64,000 nt of DNA from Omphiscola glabra (lineage: Eukaryota > Mollusca > Gastropoda > Lymnaeidae): NCBI GenBank assembly GCA_964017045.1, contig OZ024807.1, positions 6,324,481 to 6,388,480 of the forward strand, given 5' to 3'. A program made the translations under genes and the position numbers. The notes under the pieces are model-generated. The model saw only the letters and a list, made by a program, of their open reading frames with translations, did no database searches and had not been told where the DNA came from. Positions 22,426 through 33,889 of this stretch are shown here, piece after piece (position 1 is the first letter of the stretch; each line of letters opens with the position of its first letter).

Positions 22426-23271
22426 GTTTAATTTCTAACTACACATAGACTCTGGATATAGTTTAATTTCTAACTACACATAGACTCTGGATATAGTTTA
22501 ATTTCTAACTACACATAGACTCTGGATATAGTTTAATTTCTAACTACACATAGACTCTGAATATAGTTTAATTTCTAACTACACATAGACTCTGGATATA
22601 GTTTAATTTCTAACTACACATAGACTCTGAATATAGTTTAATTTCTAACTACACATAGACTCTGGATATAGTTTAATTTCTAACTACACATATACTCTGG
22701 ATATAGTTTAATTTCTAACTAAACATAGACTCTGGATATAGTTTAATTTCTAACTACACATAGACTCTGGATATAGTTTAATTTCTAACTACACATAGAC
22801 TCTGGATATAGTTTAATTTCTAACTACACATAGACTCTGGATATAGTTTAATTTCTAACTACACATAGACTCTGGATATAGTTTAATTTCTAACTACACA
22901 TAGACTCTGGATATAGTTTAATTTCTAACTACACATAGACTCTGGATATAGTTTAATTTCTAACTACACATAGACTCTGGATATAGTTTTATTTCTAACT
23001 ACACATAGACTCTGGATATAGTTTAATTTCTAACTACACATAGACTCTGAATATAGTTTAATTTCTAACTACACATAGACTCTGGATATAGTTTAATTTC
23101 TAATTACACATAGACTCTGGATATAGTTTAATTTCTAACTACACATAGACTCTGAATATAGTTTAATTTCTAACTACACATAGACTCTGGATATAGTTTA
23201 ATTTCTAACTACACATAGACTCTGGATATAGTTTAATTTCTAACTACACATAGACTCTGGATATAGTTTAA
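22426..23271. repeat. 35-bp satellite-like array, 24 near-identical copies
   Basis: Unit begins GTTTAATTTCTAACTACACA and continues TAGACTCTGGATATA. Most copies are identical. A recurrent variant has CTGAATATA, and a few copies have single changes. Such homogeneity means recent amplification or ongoing exchange. The array starts and stops sharply in unrelated sequence. Confidence 0.98.
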
Positions 23272-23272
23272 A

Positions 23273-23671
23273 GCTTGTCAGCTTTTTTTAAAGCAGTCTT
23301 TAACAAAAAAAAATATTTATTTATTTCAAATAAAATTAAAGAATACTATTATACGATGCAGTGCACGTGTCCATGTGTACACAACTGGTATCACGGTGTG
23401 TGAGACGTACACCTTTCACGTCACATCCGACAGCCGGTCAGTAAGCTGTGCTTCTTTTGAGAGAAGTCCCGTCTTGCAAGGACGAAAACTCTGAGCCGGA
23501 AATAATCAGAAACGCTATTCTAAAGCAGGTTCGTCATTTTTCCACGTCCCCTTGTCCACTACCAGGTTCCACCAGCCGCTCCCGCCCCCCTTGCACCCAC
23601 GCTTGCACACGTAGATCCTCGGCTGGTTTTAACGTAACATACAGATGGCTTAAGAGATCAGCTACGAGAAC
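23273..23671. other. Non-coding stretch
   Basis: No repeat family or gene recognised. A 90-codon frame at 23448-23720 runs into the neighbouring element and lacks a domain. Confidence 0.4.
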
Positions 23672-23863
23672 CAGTGGCGTAGAAAATAAATTTGGGGGGG
23701 GGGGTGTGCGGAGAAGGTGAAAAGCCCCGGGCGGTACATTTTTTTCCTTATGTTGAGGGCGGCATTTCGGCTGGCTGGAGAGTCTTTCCTTGGAAGGGTG
23801 GCTGTAACAGCTGACCCGCCCCGGGCGCACTAACTTTAGCCACTCCACTCATTTCTGGCCCTG
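23672..23863. mobile_element. hAT-like fragment(s), CAGTGGCGTAG start
   Basis: It begins CAGTGGCGTAGAAAAT and contains GCCCCGGGCGG and GCCCCGGGCGC. The right limit may be TCTGGCCCTG. No matching 8-bp flanks were found, and it could be two nested or truncated elements. Confidence 0.4.
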
Positions 23864-24317
23864 ACTTTTTTTTCGATCGTCCCTTAACGCCTCCATACCC
23901 CCCACCGCCACACACACACACACCCACATGCGCACAAGTTTAAAGTTTAATAATGTTTAAGTTCATGTTTGCAATGTCGCAACTTTTCCCCTAAACGTTG
24001 TTTGGACTCTGACGAGCATTAGTTTCATTGGAGTTTCCGAAGAGCTTCCCAGCTGAACCAAAACAGTTTCGCATCCAGAAACCGGAAGAAAAAGAACAAC
24101 TCTGGGCGGTTTATGCCCTTGCCAGTAAATAATCCAAACACCTTGTTAAATTCACTGTTTAAACGTGGTCAGGACATGCTAATCTCTTATATATATTACG
24201 CTTCTGGTGTGACTCGTGGACTTCTTCCTAATCAGCGTATTTGGTATTGAGAGTATATTACAAATAATTCTACAAGTTTGAAAGAAAGTGTGGTTCAATA
24301 ATGAGTTCAATAGCGCG

Positions 24318-24545
24318 CAAAATATAATTCCCGATAACTACGCTAAATGATTAATTTTTTTACATAACGCAATTGCGTTTGGTGCGTAATATTTTCTTTC
24401 CTGAAATGAAATCGTCTCAATTTAAGTATGGTGTAAAAGAATATTCGGTTTAAAAGTGGTTGGGACATCAGCATATTTAATATAGTTCATTGGCTTGAAA
24501 TAAAAAATGTGCAGTGACGTATCATGGGGGAAGAGGTGCATCGAA
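24318..24545 (+). repeat. Dispersed repeat family GTGCGTAATAT, copy 2
   Basis: Blocks CCCGATAACTACGCTAAATG, TTGCGTTTGGTGCGTAATAT, TCTCAATTTAAGTATGGTGT and TTTAATATAGTTCATTGGC match the copy at 9128 in order. Similarity continues weakly (GTGCGTCACTTGA against GTGCGTTACTTGA), so the element may extend to about 24580. Confidence 0.7.
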
Positions 24546-24968
24546 AATTGGTATTCTTAAATGTGCGTCACTTGAGTTCATGTTTTGTCAAGTAAGTTCA
24601 CGCATTACTGTCGCAATTGTTTGGCGGGCAATATCTATTAGGCCTATATATTATTTTATTCACTTTTGTGTGTGTGTGTGTGAATGTTTGAGTCAATTTG
24701 TCACAGTACATTTTTATTTATATGAACACTTTTAAATTGCATATATTGAAGTGCATATTAATATACAAGTATACTTCATAATTGCTGTAAGCAGTGTGTG
24801 TGGTGAGAATGTCTATTCCAATGAGGTGCCGGTTCATTTTAGCAGAAATTATAATTATAAATAATGTGACGCAAGTGTCGCATATGTCGCAAGTGTCGTA
24901 TGTCTTATGTGTTTTATGTGTCGTATGACGCGTTGCAGCTTCTAATTTCGAAATTATTTATTTAAATG

Positions 24969-25985
24969 TTTGGGAGTGGTGGTTGAAGGGAAGGTTTGGT
25001 GAGACTAGTGGTGGAAAGAGAGGTTTGGGAGTGGTGGTTGAAGGGAAGATTTGGTGAGACAATTGGTGGAAAGAGAAGTTTGGGAGTGGTGGTTGAAGGG
25101 AAGGTTTGGTGAGACTAGTTGTGGAAAGAGAGGTTTGGGAGTGGTGGTTGAAGGGAAGGTTTGGTGAGAAAAGTGGTGGAAAGAGAGGTTTGGGTGTGGT
25201 GGTTGAAGGGAAGGTTTGGTGAGACTAGTGGTGGAAAGAGAGGTTTGGGTGTGGTGGTTGAAGGGAAGGTTTGGTGAGACTAGTGGTGGAAAGAGAGGTT
25301 TGGGAGTGGTGGTTGAAGGGAATGTTTTGTGAGACTAGTGGTGGAAAGAGAGGTTTGGGAGTGGTGGTTGAAGGGAAGGTTTGGTGAGACTAGTGGTGGA
25401 AAGAGAGGTTTGGGAGTGGTGGTTGAAGGGAAGGTTTTGTGAGACTAGTGGTGGAAAGAGAAGTTTGGTAAGGGTTGTGGAAGGGAATGTTTGGTGAGAC
25501 TAGTGGTGGAAAGAGAGGTTTGGGAGTGGTGGTTGAAGGGAAGGTTTGGTGAGACTAGTGGTGGAAAGAGAGGTTTGGGAGTGGTGGTTGAAGGGAAGGT
25601 TTGGTGAGACTAGTGGTGGAAAGAGAGGTTTGGGAGTGGTGGTTGAAGGGAAGGTTTGGTGAGACAAGTGGTGGAAAGAGAGGTTTGGGAGTGGTGGTTG
25701 AAGGGAAGGTTTGGTGTGACAAGTGGTGGGAAGAGAGGTTTGGGAGTGGTGGTTGAAGGGAAGGTTTGGTGAGACTAGTGGTGAAAAGAGAGGTTTGGGA
25801 GTGGTGGTTGAAGGGAAGGTTTGGTGAGACTAGTGGTGGAAAGAGAGGTTTGGTAAGGGTGGTTGAAGGAAAGTTTTGGTGAGAGTGGTATTGAAAGAGG
25901 ATGTTAGGGAGTGGTGGTTGAAGGGAAGGTTTGGTGAGACAAGTGGTGGAAAGAGAGGTTTGGGAGTGGTGGGTGAAGGATTGGT
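24969..25985. repeat. 55-bp minisatellite, about 18 copies, dimeric unit
   Basis: The period is exactly 55 bp (for example GTGGTGGTTG at 25031, 25086 and 25141). Each unit contains two related halves: AGTGGTGGTTGAAGGGAAGG then TTTGGTGAG, and AGTGGTGGAAAGAGAGG then TTTGGG. The array thus grew from a ~27-bp ancestor by dimer formation and later amplification of the dimer. A shorter variant with GGTAAGGGT occurs twice (25469, 25853). Confidence 0.97.
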
Positions 25986-26065
25986 TTAATTGGGGTGTAA
26001 TGGTTTAAGGAGGTTTTTTTGGGTGGGGGTGTGGTGATGCGATTAATGGTAGCTGTTGGGGAACA

Positions 26066-26509
26066 ATGGCGACTTTTTTTTCTCTCTTTGCGTCCCTGCA
26101 AGTGAAAAATATATATGGGACAATTTTCCCGAAGAAAGGAAATGAGCGTAGTATTAGAGAGGACAGCAAGAAGAATTGGGATGTAGCTGTCCTCTCGAAG
26201 AACAGCAAGAAGATTTGTGATGTAGATGTCCTCTCGAAGAACAGCAAGAAGAATTGTGATGTAGCTGTGCCCTCGGAGGACAGCAAGAAGAATTTTGATG
26301 TAGCTGTGCCCTCGGAGGACAGCAAGAAGAATTGTGATGTAGCTGTGCCCTCGGAGGACAGCAAGAAGAATTGTGATGTAGCTGTCCTATCGGAGGACAA
26401 CAAGAGGAATTGTGATGTAGCTGTCCTCTCGGATGTCCTACATTGCAGCGCAAGTCGTTATTGTTTAATCCTATATATATCGTTTTTTTTTTTTACTGTT
26501 GTGGTCTGA
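26066..26509 (+). repeat. 39-bp repeat array (7 copies) inside a 147-codon open frame
   Basis: The tandem unit at 26155-26432 is 39 bp, with the core AGCAAGAAGAATTGTGATGT, so the frame repeats a 13-residue unit around SKKNCDVAVPSED. The frame opens with MATFFSLFASLQVKN and ends after a poly-T-encoded FFFF. Because 39 is divisible by 3, the opposite strand is also open across the array (two frames), which weakens the case for a gene. There is no promoter, splice or codon signal to decide. Most likely a non-coding minisatellite; a repeat-bearing exon cannot be excluded. Confidence 0.55.
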
Positions 26510-27495
26510 CGAAGTCTTCTTGCCGACACGCTCGTTGTTTCATTGCGTCCTTTTTTTTAAAAAAAGGAATTTTCCATACTTTCTCCACTCATAATTTACC
26601 TACCTGATTGCAGTCTTTCTCTCCCCCCCCCCCCCACCAAAACCACACACACAACTTATTACCATTGTATGAAGAATCAGTTTTGTGTAGAATTGTCCAA
26701 CGGGTCCCTTTTTCAAACAGTTCATAATTTTTTTCCCCAAAAGAACGGTGCATTGATGTTGTACGTCTCTTAATTGGCCATCGTTCGTTTGTACCCTTAT
26801 TGTTCAACTGGTTGGCAAGGCGCGTGATTGTCATAGGGTGGTGACTGGTTGTTGTTGGCCCGATAAGAGATTGTTGACCAGGTGATCGGGGCCAGGGGGG
26901 TGTTGGCGATGAGTCACTGCCGGCACGTGCTAAACTAATTTGCGCCCGGTGCAATCTTATGTCGTGTCGTAAGGGTGTTGAACTTGTTGACCGTTGCGTG
27001 GTGTTTAACAGCGCGGTCGTTTGCAGGAAGTGACGTGGCCATTGCTTATGACACCATTGCTGGCTGGGGTTGGGGTTGGGGAGTGGGGGGCGATATCAAT
27101 GTCGATTGGGGATTGTGTGAGATTGGAAGCCAATGGTAATTTGGTCAGACGATCATGGTGGAGACAGAGATGGGATTAGGGATTATGAGGCCATGTCACT
27201 ATTTGAATCTGGGACTGATAAATTATAAATTCTGAATCGTGTGTGAATGTTGAAGCAACTTCAGCAGTGACTCATTTCTGTTTTCATTGCGATGCTATTT
27301 TTTTTATAGTTTTTTTTTTGTTTTTTTGTAGAAGTAATTGACTTGTCCTGTAGTGTGTCGTTTCGAAATCCTATGTTCTTTTTGCTTGCTGCATATGAGC
27401 CTCTTATCTAGCGACGAATACGCAAACGGTAAGCCATATCTTGACGACTGTTTCCAGTTCATCTGCGGGATAGTTTAGGCCTACAGTGTCAAAGT
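26510..27495. other. Non-coding stretch
   Basis: T/A-rich junctions at 26550-26570, a run of 13 C at 26623-26635, then mostly unique sequence with a G-rich patch at 27060-27090. No gene recognised. Confidence 0.45.
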
Positions 27496-27497
27496 GA

Positions 27498-27562
27498 CAC
27501 CGTGTTCGCATGTACCACCTTGTGCACATGTACCACCGTGTACACATGTACCGCCTTGTGAC
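27498..27562. repeat. ~18-bp tandem repeat, 3-4 copies
   Basis: Units close to ACATGTACCACCTTGTGC with a few changes. Confidence 0.8.
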
Positions 27563-27833
27563 TATGAATAATATGGACACATTTTTGAATGCAAGATGCG
27601 ATGAATGATTTCAACAACTGCATCAAATGAACTTGTCTGCTCCAACTAATTGTTGGGCGCTTGACAATCCACGTGGGTTTTTGATCGTACGCGACGCCCG
27701 CAGTGAATGACGTCATAGGTTGTTGCTTATCATTTTGGAAATAAACGCTGTCATATTTCTGTCTTGCTGTAGTCGGGTTTAATGAGTTCCAGCAGAGGCG
27801 ACGCTGAAGTATTTACTCTACTGAGGTGTCAAG

Positions 27834-28500
27834 TTAGCACCTTTGAGAGCAGTCTGGGGGGAAATCAACATTCAGGGCCGTATCCCTTTTTGTAAGAGCA
27901 GACGCATGTCGAAATGGATGTTCAGTCGTAGCGCCGCACGTCCCCGCGTAATGCCGCACCATGGTGCGTCCATCTCTGCTGAATGGCATGTTAGTTTTGT
28001 CGTAGGGAATTCTCGACGTAACACAATCAACGCGCACCATCTTATTAAACCTTTTCACATCCCAAAAACTGTCCTTCGTCCATCCGGATCCAGACATTTT
28101 CCATGGCCCGAAACACATCAATATTAAAAAAAAAAAAAAAAGGTGGGGTGTAAAGTAAATAAGGGGTCGTAACACTTGTGGACAAAACTGCTCCATCAGA
28201 TGGGTACAGTTAAAATTGCTGTCATGCTCGTCCTGTATGAGAAATGGAGTAGTCCCAAGCCACTCGAATGATATGCGGGGGGGGGGGGCTAAAGCCAAAG
28301 CAAAGAATCACAATGGCCCCGCTTTTTTCCCATGTGATGTTCTTAAGAGAATTGTTAAGGGGGTGTATTGTATCGAAGAATGGCATGTTTAAATCTATAA
28401 TCGATTGTTCCCTTGTCCTTGGATAACCATTTACGTGGCGTTGCAGGCTGGCATTGAATGTGTGAGTGGATCGATACCGCTTAGCGGCGATACCCACTTC
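27834..28500 (-). other. Overlapping unrecognised open frames
   Basis: Minus-strand frames of 154 and 91 codons overlap here, and a 94-codon frame lies opposite. The segments WTKDSFWDVKRFNKMVRVDC and TPFLIQDEHDSNF look less like simple sequence than other frames in the window. An A-run (28124-28140) and a G-run (28277-28287) split them. This could be a decayed transposon gene or chance; I recognise no family. Confidence 0.2.
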
Positions 28501-29150
28501 TTGTTTGTTCTCTTATTACGTCTCTCCATACGCCCCGAGTTGATTGAACACCAGGCCTCTGGACGGATTTCCATTGTGTCGTCATATAATTATGACCTAT
28601 TTACTATATATTCACCCCATTGGTCTTTTCACTCTTTCAGCCTTCAGTGAATCTACTTGTAAAGCTAAGTAGGTGTTACTCATTACTATAAAAAGTGTAT
28701 ATATATATATATTAAAATAACAGTTGATACCATTATCACTCATTTGTTAAGTGAATTATTTGACAGTTTTTAACTTCTGATACTTTCTCTTGTAGGTTTG
28801 TTAAACAAACATCTGATACTAAAGTTAACAATATTTTATGCGCAGAAAAGGGACTGAAAATTAAAAATAAGATGCATACATAATAATATATATTTTTATA
28901 ATTTGAAGCGACGATTAAGAAATTTCCAAAATAATAATAGTAAACTGTAATTGTTGTTGAACAAATTTAGTATTTGAAGACTATACACATAGAATACATG
29001 CAGAATACATATGGAATACAAATAGAATACATAGAGTATACAATCAAAGACTTAAATATTATTAGCTCCTTATCTTTCCGGAACTACAGACTATATATAT
29101 TTATATTATATTTTTTTTTTTTAAAACCACCTCCCACCGATCCTTTCCTT
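28501..29150. other. AT-rich non-coding stretch
   Basis: A short (AT)n at 28699-28712 and a run of GAATACA-type motifs near 28985-29040. No gene. Confidence 0.45.
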
Positions 29151-29151
29151 T

Positions 29152-29249
29152 GATAAAGTGGAACTCGTCGACTGTGTCCCTACACATGTTATCAGCTCGT
29201 GATAAAGTGGAACTCGTCGACTGTGTCCCTACACACGTTATCAGCTCGT
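29152..29249. repeat. 49-bp tandem duplication
   Basis: Two copies starting GATAAAGTGGAACTCGTCGA at 29152 and 29201, almost identical. Recent. Confidence 0.93.
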
Positions 29250-29552
29250 GAACATCTCGGCTGCCTCTCTCCTCGGCCGCTGTCTCCACTTCAGGATGCC
29301 GATCGCTGATATTCTGGCCTCGTACGCACGTAGACCCGGGTCTCCACGCATGGGTGCACAGAGTCAGAACTGATCGAGTGAGCCGGTGGCAGGGCCAGGC
29401 GCCGCGTCCATCCAAACCGACAGTCGGAGTACTCGACTGTGGTCATTGAGATCTCGGCCGTGACGCGCGCTTTCTTTATATGGAGATTGTGTCCCGGTCA
29501 TCGTGTCAATCACACTTGGTCCTGGCTCGGCCCGGGGGGGGGGGGGGGGAGT

Positions 29553-29745
29553 CACGAGTTTTGATAAGAAAATATGTCTCAAGTTTTTATCAGAAAGAAG
29601 TCACAAGTTTTGATACGAAAAAAATTACAATTTTTAATAAGAAAAAGGTCACAAGTTTCTATAAGAGGAAAATAAATAGATTTAAAAAGTCACAGGGAAA
29701 AGATAATCATAGGAAGAAAATTCACAGGGAAAAAAGTAACATTGA
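29553..29745. repeat. Degenerate A-rich minisatellite, ~26-bp unit
   Basis: Copies of AGTCACAAGTTTTGATAAGA followed by A-rich spacer, with later units carrying AGTCACAGGGAAAA. It follows a run of 16 G at 29534-29549. The opposite-strand motif recurs at 31158-31372. Confidence 0.7.
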
Positions 29746-30403
29746 CAATATTTATTTAAATTTATTTCTATGAACTTAACTTAACCAAATATACACAAAT
29801 ACACAACTTCATGGTATAATGACAGTCTCCAATTCAATCTATAGGCCTATATGGTCAGATAGACGTGTAATGGGTTGGATTACACTTGCATCGTTGCTTT
29901 GCTTGGGCAGTGTTATCACTAAAAGGGTACCGCAAACAAGACCCCTTTCTGTACTGCGTGGTGGGGAGATCAGTGGCGGATTCATTTCAAGCCACAATCA
30001 TACATTCACACTCACAAAATGCGTACATATTGCGAGCGAGAATCAAATCACAATCGTTTTGGGCGAGAGCTATATCTCCCGCGCATTCGCCTTCTACCAT
30101 TGATTGTTATTCCGCATTAACTATTGGTTTTTTGCTTTGTCGTCATGACATAACTATGTCACTCCTTATGCATCAATCTTATAATTAAACGTGTGAATAT
30201 AACATGTATACACAAATAACATATACGTGTTTGTTATGAAAGGGACGTGTTAAGGCACGCCTTCCTCGCTTTCCACGTGCATGACCTCTTAAAGTCGAGG
30301 CCGTGTTGGGGTGTGTCTAGCAAAACTTTCCCCTTGTTTACAAAAGCTTGGTTATTCAGAACCTAATAGAAGGATCTGGATAAAACGGGAAAGATAAACA
30401 ATG
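29746..30403. other. Non-coding stretch
   Basis: Two overlapping frames of 94 and 100 codons (29819-30188) show no recognisable domain. No repeats seen. Confidence 0.4.
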
Positions 30404-30411
30404 CGTTAGGC

Positions 30412-30590
30412 CAGCGGTTCTCAACCTTATTAATGCCGCGACCCTTTAATACAGTCCCTCATGTTGTGGCGACCCCCAGCCATACAATTATTTTTGTTTC
30501 TACTTCATAACTGTAGACTATATGTGTTTTCAGATGGTCTTAGGCAACCCCTGGGAAAGGGTCGCGCGACCCCCAGGTTGAGAACCGCTA
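30412..30590 (+). mobile_element. SPIN-like hAT (Buster group) MITE, copy 3
   Basis: Left end CAGCGGTTCTCAACCTT, right end CAGGTTGAGAACCGCTA, where the last base is mutated from G. The flanks CGTTAGGC and CGTTAGAC match at 7 of 8 with central TA. It is close to the copy at 6432 (CAGTCCCTCATGTTGTGGCG; GTTTTCAGATGGTCTTAGGC) but has lost about 18 bp near the right end, including the GGGTCGCGACCC palindrome. Confidence 0.92.
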
Positions 30591-30951
30591 CGTTAGACGG
30601 TTCGAGAGACATTAGTAGGAAATGCCTATTAAAAGGCTGACCGATTGAATGGGCCAGAGATTTTCCTTTCATTTATCACGAGATGTGCTGTGTGTCATTA
30701 TTTATTACTAGACAGTGCTTTGTTATGCGTAGTTTTTCTTCCATTGTTTAAATTGTGTTCATTGTATTTTCACATACAGTACCGGTACCAGTAAGGTAAT
30801 AATTTTAATCATATTCTTTTACTTTTGTCATTCATAGAAATTCACAAATTAAAAACTTATTAATTGTAATTAGCCCTGACTTTGTGTATCGTTCTATTTG
30901 TTATTGTTTTTAAACTTTGGTATGTTCTTTTATTATGGACTGTTGTGAAAC

Positions 30952-30990
30952 GAGCCAATATATTAAAATCGAGCCAATATATTAAAATAA
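30952..30990. repeat. 19-bp tandem duplication
   Basis: GAGCCAATATATTAAAATC is followed at once by a nearly identical copy. Confidence 0.85.
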
Positions 30991-31157
30991 GAGATACAAT
31001 TCTCCATTGAATAGCAGTCCGTAATAGTGTTTCACCTCAAGGGAGAGTCGAACCACGTTCCTAATGAGATGTCTCTTACTTCCATTCACTGATATTCAGT
31101 CTGTCGTACACACTTATATGGACTCACAAATAAAACATAAGGCAAATAAAAAAGTTT

Positions 31158-31372
31158 TCCTGTGACTTTTTTTCCTTTGACTTATTTTCCTGTAACCTTT
31201 TTCGGTGACTTATTTTCCTGACTTTTTTCCTGTGACTTATTTTCCTTTGACTTATTTCCTGTGACTTATTTTCTTGTGCCTTATTTTCCATTAACTTATT
31301 ATCCTATGACTTTTTATCTCGTGCCTTTTTTCCCCATGTTACTTTTTGCTTTTTCCCGTAACTTCTTTTTCC
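31158..31372. repeat. Degenerate T-rich minisatellite, ~17-bp unit
   Basis: About 12 units near TTTTCCTGTGACTTA. It is the reverse-complement counterpart of the AGTCACAGG-AAAA motif at 29553-29745. Confidence 0.75.
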
Positions 31373-31760
31373 ATACAATTAGTCTCTATACCATACTTTC
31401 TATATTAGTTCTGTCATTGTTTCTGTGCGTAACTCTCTTCATTTCTAAGCATGGTATTGTTCACTGTACTTGTGTCTACTTTCTCATCATCCCCCCCCCT
31501 TCCTCCAACGCCTTTTCCCCCAAAGCCATCGGGTTAAGAAAGACCCAGATCACCGTGGATTTCTCATGGCCGTTAAAGCAGGCCGGCTGAAGTTTTATGG
31601 CCGAGGTGGGGGTGGTTGCGAACCTATTTCTCCAGCTCAAGGCGTCAGCTTTGCTCGTCATACTAAACACACTCTTTTCACAGGATACCTGTTGAGGTTA
31701 ATTTATAGGTAGTTTTTTTTTTGTGTGTGTGTGCTTTCTTTGACGTCTACAGATTGATCC
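31373..31760. other. Non-coding stretch
   Basis: Short frames only; no recognisable family. A T-run precedes the next array. Confidence 0.4.
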
Positions 31761-31761
31761 C

Positions 31762-32216
31762 TAGATGAATCCACTCCGTTGTTTCTGTCTGGTGTAAGGA
31801 ATCTATCCACTCCGTTGTTTCTGTCTGGTGTAAGGAATCTATCCACTCGTTGTTTCTGTCTGGTGTAAGGAATCTATCCACTCCGTTGTTTCTGTCTGGT
31901 GTAAGGAATCTATCCACTCCGTTGCTTTAGTCTGGGTGTAAGGAATCTATCCACTCCGTTGTTTCTGTCTGGTGTAAGGAATCTATCCACTCGTTGTTTC
32001 TGTCTGGTGTAAGGAATCTATCCACTCCTTTGTTTCTGTCTGGGTGTAAGGAATCTATCCACTCCGTTGCTTTAGTCTGGGTGTAAGGAATCTATCCACT
32101 CCGTTGTTTCTGTCTGGGTGTAAGGAATCTATCCATTCCGTTGTTTCTGTCTGGTTGTAAGGAATCTATCCACTCCGTTGTTTCTGTCTGGGTGTAAGGA
32201 ATCTATCCACTACGTT
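31762..32216. repeat. 36/37-bp minisatellite, about 12 copies
   Basis: Unit contains CTATCCACTCCGTTGTTTCT and GTCTGGTGTAAGGAAT. A variant with GTTGCTTTAGTCTGGG occurs twice (31921, 32066) within the same local pattern, which suggests block duplication of several units. Confidence 0.96.
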
Positions 32217-32500
32217 GTTGATGGTAGGCTCAGTTAGGCTCGGGTAGGTCAAGGTGGGTTTGTGCTTGGGTATGTCAGGGTGGGTTTGGGTAGGTCAGGG
32301 TGGGTTTGGGTAGGTCAGGGTGGGTTTGGGTAGGCTCAGGTAGGTCAGGGTGGGTTTGGGTAGGCTCAGGTAGGTCAGAGTGGGTTTGGGTAGGTCAGGG
32401 TGGGTTTGGGTAGGCTCATGTAGTTTAGGGTGGCTTTGGGCTCGGGTAGGTCAGGGTGGGTTTGGGTAGGTCAGGGTGGGTCTGGGTAGCCTCAGGGGTG
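32217..32500. repeat. G-rich ~20/30-bp minisatellite
   Basis: Alternating GTAGGTCAGGGTGGGTTTGG and an extra GTAGGCTCA insert. It directly abuts the previous array although the units are unrelated. Confidence 0.9.
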
Positions 32501-33885
32501 AATACATGCTGGAAGAATATGATTTAGAAGGAAACAAAATTGGGCGTACATCAAGACATGGTGTGACATGTTGTCGGGAGACTATTGTTCAACTGGCGAT
32601 GCAGTCGTGAACACTATGACTATATGACTAGATTAATTTGATCGAGCACCTTTAGTTGCAGATGTGGCTGTATCATGTCAACGTATGTACATATAGTTTA
32701 TTGGCTTTGATGGCATGTGGCTGGGTTATGCTATGACTGATAACCATTGCGCAATTAAAAAAAAATGGCCGGTGGGCGCTATCTCAACATGGGATGTATA
32801 GCTGAGATAGGGGCCCCGGTGTCGCCCAGTGCCATGGGAACTCTTCCAGTAGGATGGCGCTCATTGTAAGGATTGGCTTGTTGAAAATGTGTTTTTGGCA
32901 AGATTAATATTGTGTGGTTGTTTGCTTGCTTGAAACAAGGGGCTTGTTAAGTTTCTCTGTTGTGTCTCTCTTGTGTCGCTGTTCTGTTTGACACATTTAA
33001 AGTTGTTGAAGTGTTGAAAATGCCATGGACAGGAGAGTATATTAATTTCTTATTATTTAAAAAAAAAAAAATTTAAAAACAATAACTAAAACAATTATTA
33101 ATTCGATTCCCTTTGTAAAATTCCACTCCACAATACACCCCCACAACTGTATGTATGAGCACGTAAAACGGGTTTCTGTTACCTACTTTAAGAACACCAG
33201 CATTTGGCAAAAATCTCCAAAACACTTTAGGTCAATGTCATTGTATGTAGATGTTTTTGTATGTAGATGTCTGAGTTTGTACAATGTGTGTGGTAGAATC
33301 GTGTAAGACATTATCACAGTGCGGTAGCTGGCGACAGTATGGGGGAATGGTAAAAAAAAAAAAAAAAGTGTTTTATTCACGGGGCTAGGGCGTATTGGAA
33401 AGAAAAAACAGTGTCGCAGAGAAGGGAGCAAGGCGTGTCATAATCAGTGTTGTAATGAGGGACGCCAAGGCGTGTCAAATAGCATCGAGATTTATCAGAA
33501 TATGACACCATAGAGTTGAGATTGTTCAACGTGTTGCAAGTACGCACATGATATTGTTCAACACGGGACACTACACACACAAAAATAACATTGATCCTTT
33601 TGTTTCAAAGTCATCCCCGTTTCCATTGTCTGCCACCCCCACCCCACTTGTTGTTCTCGTTCAGTTTCTCTAACCCCCCCCCCCCCCTAAATCCTCCCCA
33701 CACTCTACTCTCCCTGTTAGATAAAAATTGTCACTTTCTTCGCTGGCACCTTGTTTATAAGTAAGAGTCACCTCAACTTCTCTAAGCGTCTATTGTACAC
33801 GGTATTGGGGGTCATGCGCACCAAATAATCACAGTAGAAGGAATGCCGAGGATTTAATGGCCTGACGAAAAGAAAGGGGTGGCGG
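32501..33885. other. Non-coding stretch
   Basis: A unique patch at 32765-32890 has balanced composition. There are A-runs at 33058-33071 and 33351-33367 and a run of 13 C at 33675-33687. No gene. Confidence 0.45.
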
Positions 33886-33889
33886 TTAC

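Noticed and set aside
29970..30010. CAGTGGCGGATTCA as a hAT left end
   Set aside because: No matching right end or 8-bp duplication could be found downstream.
31030..31090. tRNA-like GGTTCGACTCTCC on the minus strand
   Set aside because: The presumed T-arm does not pair and no A-box or anticodon arm is present.
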